Made by a program: the position numbers and the translations under genes | Shown here: piece after piece, positions 8,201-10,373 of the stretch | Numbering within the stretch: position 1 is the first letter of the stretch | How the letters are laid out: each line of letters starts with the position of its first letter | Source of the DNA: Phoronis ovalis | Taxonomy: Eukaryota > Phoronida > Phoronidae | Assembly (NCBI GenBank): GCA_028565635.1 | Contig: JAOXYB010064489.1 | Location: 1 to 10,373 of the forward strand | Reading direction: 5' to 3' | DNA: 10,373 nt | The notes under the pieces: generated by a model | What the model was told of the DNA's origin: nothing | Database searches by the model: none | Seen by the model: the letters and a program-made list of their open reading frames with translations, nothing else

Positions 8201-10354
8201 GGTCAACATCTCTTAATTACGTGAAACTTCAATAATGAGACTCTCATCATGTCATTTAGAGGGAATTCAGAAGTATTATGGCATGTTGAGATTAATAGAA
8301 ACCAAAACATTTTAAAGTTATTTTATTAAAAGTCCTATTATGATTTTTTTGTTATTTAATTTGTTTACTAGGTTGGTGTTGCCATTAACATTTAGGAGAT
8401 TACCTAATTGTCCAGACTTGTTATATTATCTACATCTAGCCATAACTTGATTACAAATTAGGACATTCACACCTATGCCACTGTCTGAATAAATCCATCC
8501 ACTAATGTTCCGTATCTTCTCGAGAAGGTACTTCCAAACCAACAGATGGATTTCTTCAAATTTTAATAGAGAAATTTGCAGTAATCCTATGCCTTTGCTA
8601 AAAGGCTATCTAGTTTAACTCATTTTTGTAAAAATAGAAGCTTTAATCAAAACAAATTGTCTTATTTTTCTCCTTTATATAATTTAACATGTAAGTGTGA
8701 GAAAATGAGTGTACAGGAAAACATGTAACCTAGTCTGTAATTGTCTAGTGCCCTTATTAGCACATATATTACCTCAGCGAACTGAAGCAATTGGCAGATA
8801 GGAAATTGAGCTCGATATTTTTCACATATAAGCATGGTTAACGCGAAAACGTTTTTTTACAGAAAGGAAAATGTTCAGTTTTTGACAGCTCAGCAGAGTT
8901 CTTTGACAAACGATTCAATAACAAAAGCTATCGATTATGTCAAGGAAAAAATAGATGACCATAAGAGGGAACATTCCAGTCTCATATTTTACTACTCAGG
9001 ACATTCCTCTAAAGAAGAACTTAACCTCACACCAGGAATAGAGCCAGGATTAAAAACCGCAACTATTATGAATCAACTACAAGACATGAAAATATCAAAT
9101 TTACTACTTATCTATGATTGTTGTCACGCAGGATCTCATGAAATAGTAAATAATAAAAATATGAGCGTACGTCAATGGTCCAGTTGTCGCACATCTCAAA
9201 CTTCAACCTATAAGAATGGCGAAAACAGTTTCTTCACAACTGTTCTGGCGAATGGGATTAAAAGCTGTACACACGGATGTAGACAACTCTTTTCTGGAGG
9301 AGGGGATCGTAATCAACCGACGGCTTGTACTATATGCGATTCTTTCACTGACAGATGCTCCGCAACTGGCCTGATATTAATTGATGACGTAAACGAGTAT
9401 GTGTACAAACACTTTAAGTTGCACAGGCCATCAAAAGAGGTCCCAACCATGAAAGGCGAGCACACAGGAAATGACACTCTTGCATTTTTTAATAAAGATA
9501 AACTGGATTATTTAGTTGAATTTAAAGATGTTGAACACCCGTTGTATGGACATAACTATGATCGTCTGTACATGAAAACAATACCAGACGAAATAAATTC
9601 CTTTAAAGAAGCTGTTATCGAGGAGGTTGATTCAAATCGTAAGTATGCAATGTAAACCATATTTTTTACATAACGTAATTTCATTGTTTTATGTCCATCT
9701 CTTGTAATGGAATGTTACATGCCCATATAGGCTTATAGTGGTACCTTAAGCATCAACATCGATGTATATTTCATTTCTACCAACCTTCGTGATATTTGCA
9801 TTTGTGAAGGTTATAGGCGGGTATTTGCCAAAGACTAGGTAGTAATTTAGAATGACACAGAAAAGTGGGAAACCTTCAATTCGACCATTTTTCTCAATCT
9901 TTTTCCATTCATTTTAATACTTATGAAGGAACTTCCCTTAGGCAGATGTCATTGCACTATACTACCTCAATTCACATGTGACTAACCTTGACTGTATCTT
10001 CTGTATTATATACATAATATTTTATAAGCTCTAGACCATGATGATGTAGCTTAAACTTTCAATATTATAACCAATAGATAGTTTACGTACTTATTTCTTA
10101 TTCCTGGAAAAGAAGCAGTATTTTAGTCTTATATCGTAGATGATGTTTTTCTATAATATGACTTTACACGTTTTCCATTGCTTTTGAACCTCTTTACTTT
10201 ATGAACCATACGGCCATGGCTGCCTAAAGACAGACATTATTTTTTGTTTCTACCATTGTATTTTGTAGACCACGAGGTGATGAATCGCAATATTTGTCAT
10301 TATCAAGTTCTAAATGGTACTACAGAAGTGTGTGATGCTAAAGTTCTCAAGGAG
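2013..10354 (+). CDS. Multi-exon gene: protein kinase - RING-like zinc module - caspase-like protease (partial at both ends)
   Basis: The exons are 2013-2230, 2620-2669 (tentative), 3168-3281, 3563-3656, 6826-6954, 7199-7328, 8863-9638 and 10269-10354. Joined, they stay open for about 532 residues. The product carries a kinase catalytic loop and activation segment, a kinase C-lobe end, a Cys-rich RING-like module, and a C14-type caspase-fold domain with a His/Cys dyad. Intron phases match at every junction from exon 3168 onward (0, 1, 1, 2, 1), which strongly argues for one transcript rather than adjacent genes. The kinase N-lobe (glycine loop, VAIK lysine) is not recognised in the first 2 kb, so the true start is upstream; the last exon ends at a donor, so the gene continues past the window. 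From domain content it may be a stress or immune signalling protein. The architecture is seen in the sequence; the function is inference. Confidence 0.85.
2620..2669 (+). CDS. Tentative exon: kinase helix F continuation
   Basis: The exon ending at 2230 is in phase 1 and the one starting at 3168 needs phase 0, so a linking exon is required. This 50-base block follows ATTCAG, stays open when entered in phase 1, ends in phase 0 and is followed by a perfect GTAAGT donor. It would encode E-IVTTAKIICMKNFIRT, whose EIVTTAKII resembles the ELVTGKKAI-like end of helix F in related kinases. Against it: the polypyrimidine tract is poor, and joining directly to FGVGV leaves about three hydrophobic residues of helix F missing. 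An alternative block at 2520-2580 is open from phase 1 and gives DLLFCISYVK, but it ends in phase 2 and would need yet another exon. Confidence 0.4.
2771..2840. repeat. Degraded copy of the same dispersed repeat
   Basis: GTTGTAACATCCCC (2771-2784), TCTTGAGGTCAAAA (2801-2814) and ATTGCTCACAATG (from 2827) parallel the blocks at 7881-7970 in order. A further fragment, ATTGCTCAAAATATT, lies at about 3386-3400 in the next intron. The identification rests on eye alignment only. Confidence 0.45.
3168..3281 (+). CDS. Exon: end of kinase C-lobe (helices G-I region)
   Basis: This is a 38-codon exon in phase 0 at both ends, between acceptor ACCTTTTAG (an in-frame stop lies exactly at the splice site) and donor GAG/GTAAGA. 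It encodes EYLKVYVDLMRRCL followed by LNTTDRIALQKLCEALKE. The pattern Leu-Met-x2-Cys-Leu-x4-Asp-Arg, then a Leu-rich helix, matches subdomain XI of TKL/IRAK kinases (CL....RP....V...L), including the conserved Arg that pairs with the APE Glu. That Glu is absent here. A second acceptor at 3184-3185 (TTCTCAG) would keep the frame and shorten the exon by six codons. With only the tentative preceding exon, the C-lobe is shorter than the usual kinase, so another exon may exist in the 2231-3167 interval. Confidence 0.8.
3563..3656 (+). CDS. Exon: linker and first Cys pair of zinc-binding module
   Basis: The exon lies between acceptor TTTTTGTAG and donor A/GTAAGT. It enters in phase 0, which matches the previous exon, and leaves in phase 1. 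It encodes about 31 residues: a polar linker (MDKTPTPIRMFELDADNRD) ending in RCVACLLHRP. The Cys-x2-Cys is the first metal ligand pair of a RING-like module whose remaining ligands are on the next exon, 3.2 kb downstream. The MFELDADNRDRC stretch leading directly into CxxC resembles the way RING and related fingers are placed after a short acidic linker. On its own this exon would be weak; splice consensus and phase agreement on both sides support it. Confidence 0.77.
3841..3966 (-). repeat. Left arm of a ~127-bp inverted repeat pair
   Basis: The sequence begins CTGTACCCTCCGGCAAGC and ends at ACACAGCCAAATGACCAC. Its reverse complement closely matches 6263-6390, with an identical block of about 20 bases at the outer end (CCGGCAAGCAAAGG plus six T) and a second well-conserved block at the inner end (GTTTCCATG-x-CAACACAGC). 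The middle is diverged but alignable. It may be the left terminal repeat of a degraded element or an independent copy of a dispersed repeat. Confidence 0.8.
4355..5434 (-). pseudogene. Decayed antisense copy of a multicopy invertebrate gene family (probably mobile-element borne)
   Basis: Read on the minus strand from about 5434 down to 4355, conserved-looking blocks follow one another but in changing frames: TEVGWKTFIESAHKR, LPNELYNFFAGYS (about 5201-5160), KVLSVGQDFPY with KTPKHVALPLTVTNLT and SAELVTI (about 5160-5011), NHYGHVLSYNLILEI, WSLAAADGPIAKTVKS, MFDGMALFQLV, and NKTTLVNFIYEEWK (about 4560-4515). At least four frameshifts separate them, near 5205-5250, 5160, 5008 and 4575. From memory, this order of blocks recurs in many unnamed, high-copy proteins of corals and molluscs; the family has no function I can state. 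The 3' part fades into low-complexity sequence near 4355. It lies antisense inside the host gene's 3.2-kb intron and cannot encode an intact product. A retrocopied gene fragment is the alternative to a transposon remnant. Confidence 0.7.
6263..6390 (+). repeat. Right arm of the ~127-bp inverted repeat pair
   Basis: This is the inverted partner of 3841-3966, ending AAACCTTTGCTTGCCGGGGGGTGCAG. Together the arms enclose 2.55 kb that includes the antisense pseudogene. No convincing target-site duplication is visible beside the outer ends. Short open frames across this arm on both strands are spurious. Confidence 0.8.
6826..6954 (+). CDS. Exon: RING-like zinc-binding module
   Basis: The exon lies between acceptor TATTTTATAG and donor G/GTGAGA, phase 1 in and out. 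Joined to the preceding exon it gives Cys-x2-Cys-x15-Cys-x3-Cys-Cys-x2-Cys-x2-Cys-x10-Cys-x2-His. Visible ligand blocks are DECTVECCVYCRSC and VFCPLHG. The order and spacing suit a cross-braced RING-type finger with Cys in place of the usual His at ligand 4 and His as the last ligand. Many RING fingers are ubiquitin E3 ligases, so E3 activity is possible, but the motif is variant and a structural zinc finger or B-box-like fold is equally compatible. It lies directly upstream of the caspase domain and would separate it from the kinase. Confidence 0.83.
7199..7328 (+). CDS. Exon: start of caspase-like domain (first strand and helix)
   Basis: The exon follows TTTAAAG and precedes G/GTATGT, phase 1 in and phase 2 out. 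It encodes GNKYRYAIIVGGNPNAV, the hydrophobic first strand with the Gly/Asn turn typical of peptidase C14 (YALIIGN-like). FHRDALLLKNVFLDPRIM then forms the first helix, which in caspases and metacaspases aligns substrate-pocket residues. The Arg-Asp of HRDALLLK is at the place where caspase-fold proteins carry the conserved (N/D)DA..L..AL motif. The phase-2 end joins exactly to the next coding exon to make GMR-KENVQFL, giving an uninterrupted second strand. Confidence 0.9.
7881..8200. repeat. Degraded dispersed repeat, two copies in tandem
   Basis: TGTAACATCCCTGGGG (7881-7896), TATTGAGGACAAAAC (7911-7925) and ATTGCTCAAAAC (7959-7970) occur in the same order as related blocks at 2771-2840. A third partial copy is at 8141-8200 (TGACATCCCCAGGGTGG, then GGAGGTCAAGA). 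The copies are much diverged and have no open frame, so this is old dispersed repeat sequence in an intron. Confidence 0.5.
8491..8553. repeat. 63-bp imperfect hairpin centred on CTTCTCGAGAAG
   Basis: The outer arms AAATCCATC and GATGGATTT are perfect 9-base complements, and the centre (8516-8527) is a perfect 12-base palindrome; the sequence between pairs only partly. It lies within the 1.5-kb intron of the protease domain. It could be a small repeat insertion or part of a folded repeat; nothing identifies it further. Confidence 0.5.
8863..9638 (+). CDS. Exon: caspase-like catalytic core (p20 with His/Cys dyad, p10-like region)
   Basis: This 776-base open exon begins after GTTTTTTTACAG and ends before GTAAGT (phase 2 in, phase 1 out). 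An ATG at 8834 lies in the intron and is not the start; the reading frame past 9638 (stop at 9653) is also intronic. After ENVQFLT and a helix, LIFYYSGHSS carries the catalytic His (codon 9002-9004). NLLLIYDCCHAGS carries the catalytic Cys (codon 9122-9124), preceded by Asp as in metacaspases rather than the QACRG of classical caspases. WSSCRTSQTS and GENSFFTTVLANGI match the start of the small subunit. A Cys-rich insertion follows (9266-9358), then LILIDDVNEYVYKHF and a charged tail. The protein is best called a C14-type caspase-like or metacaspase-like protease. Activity is plausible because both catalytic residues are present. Confidence 0.94.
9266..9358 (+). other. Cys-rich insertion within the p10-like part of the protease
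   Basis: Between the SFFTTVLANGI helix and the LILIDDVNEYV strand the protein carries Cys-x3-Cys, a Gly-rich loop (SGGGDRN), then Cys-x2-Cys-x6-Cys. These five Cys residues are within 31 residues of the same exon and the frame is intact. Four of them could bind a metal ion or form disulfides; neither is shown by sequence alone. Classical caspases have no such block at this place. It may be a lineage feature of this protease subfamily. Confidence 0.6.
9639..10268. other. 630-bp intron after the catalytic exon
   Basis: The intron runs from GTAAGT to TATTTTGTAG, phase 1. The sequence is AT-rich with no open frame, repeat or RNA gene that I can support. Confidence 0.75.
10269..10354 (+). CDS. 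Exon: downstream extension of unknown function
   Basis: The exon lies between acceptor TGTATTTTGTAG and donor GAG/GTAAAT. It enters in phase 1, matching the exon that ends at 9638, and leaves in phase 0. It encodes about 28 residues (HHEVMNRNICHY, then QVLNGTTEVCDAKVLKE). No domain is recognised. It contains two Cys and several His but no spaced metal motif. The next exon is outside the window, so the C-terminal domain cannot be named. Confidence 0.75.
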
Positions 10355-10373
10355 GTAAATACACACAAACGCA

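Larger units (their letters stand above)
7329..8862. other. 1.5-kb intron inside the caspase-like domain
   Basis: The intron runs from GTATGT to TTTTTTTACAG and interrupts a codon in phase 2. It contains the degraded repeats at 7881-8200 and the hairpin at 8491-8553. No other coding or RNA signal is visible. Confidence 0.8.

Noticed and set aside
8834-8862. ATG at 8834 as the start of a stand-alone protease gene
   Set aside because: The codons from 8834 to 8862 form the polypyrimidine tract and AG acceptor; the preceding caspase strand is on the exon at 7199-7328 and joins in frame.

Overview
This is an AT-rich stretch of nuclear genomic DNA from an animal, most likely an invertebrate. Short coding blocks are bounded by GT/AG splice sites and separated by long non-coding introns, and no bacterial operon structure is visible. 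The mobile-element debris and the style of the kinase resemble those of molluscs and other lophotrochozoans; that placement is inference from memory, not a database result.

The window is dominated by one plus-strand, multi-exon gene that is open at both ends. Seven well-supported exons and one tentative exon give about 532 residues in a single frame. In order they encode: the catalytic loop and activation segment of a protein kinase of the IRAK/receptor-like type (2013-2230); a tentative helix-F exon (2620-2669); the end of the kinase C-lobe (3168-3281); a linker carrying the first Cys pair of a zinc-binding module (3563-3656); the rest of that RING-like module (6826-6954); the first strand and helix of a caspase-fold domain (7199-7328); the catalytic core with a His and a DCCHAGS Cys motif plus a p10-like region (8863-9638); and a further exon of unknown function (10269-10354). 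Every junction from 3281 onward is phase-compatible, so kinase, zinc module and protease read as one protein. The kinase N-lobe and the 5' end lie upstream and the 3' end downstream.

The introns hold repeats. At 1275-1690 there is a palindromic MITE-like element with 16-bp termini, a possible TCCC target duplication and an internal ~31-bp tandem repeat. A smaller inverted-repeat structure lies at 897-1095. The 3.2-kb intron between the zinc-module exons contains a decayed antisense open reading frame (4355-5434) of a multicopy invertebrate family, bracketed by a ~127-bp inverted repeat pair (3841-3966 and 6263-6390). Degraded copies of another dispersed repeat occur near 2771, 3386, 7881 and 8141.

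The likely biology is a signalling protein that joins phosphorylation, possible ubiquitin ligation and proteolysis in one chain, an arrangement that would suit innate immunity or cell death. That role is inferred from domains only.
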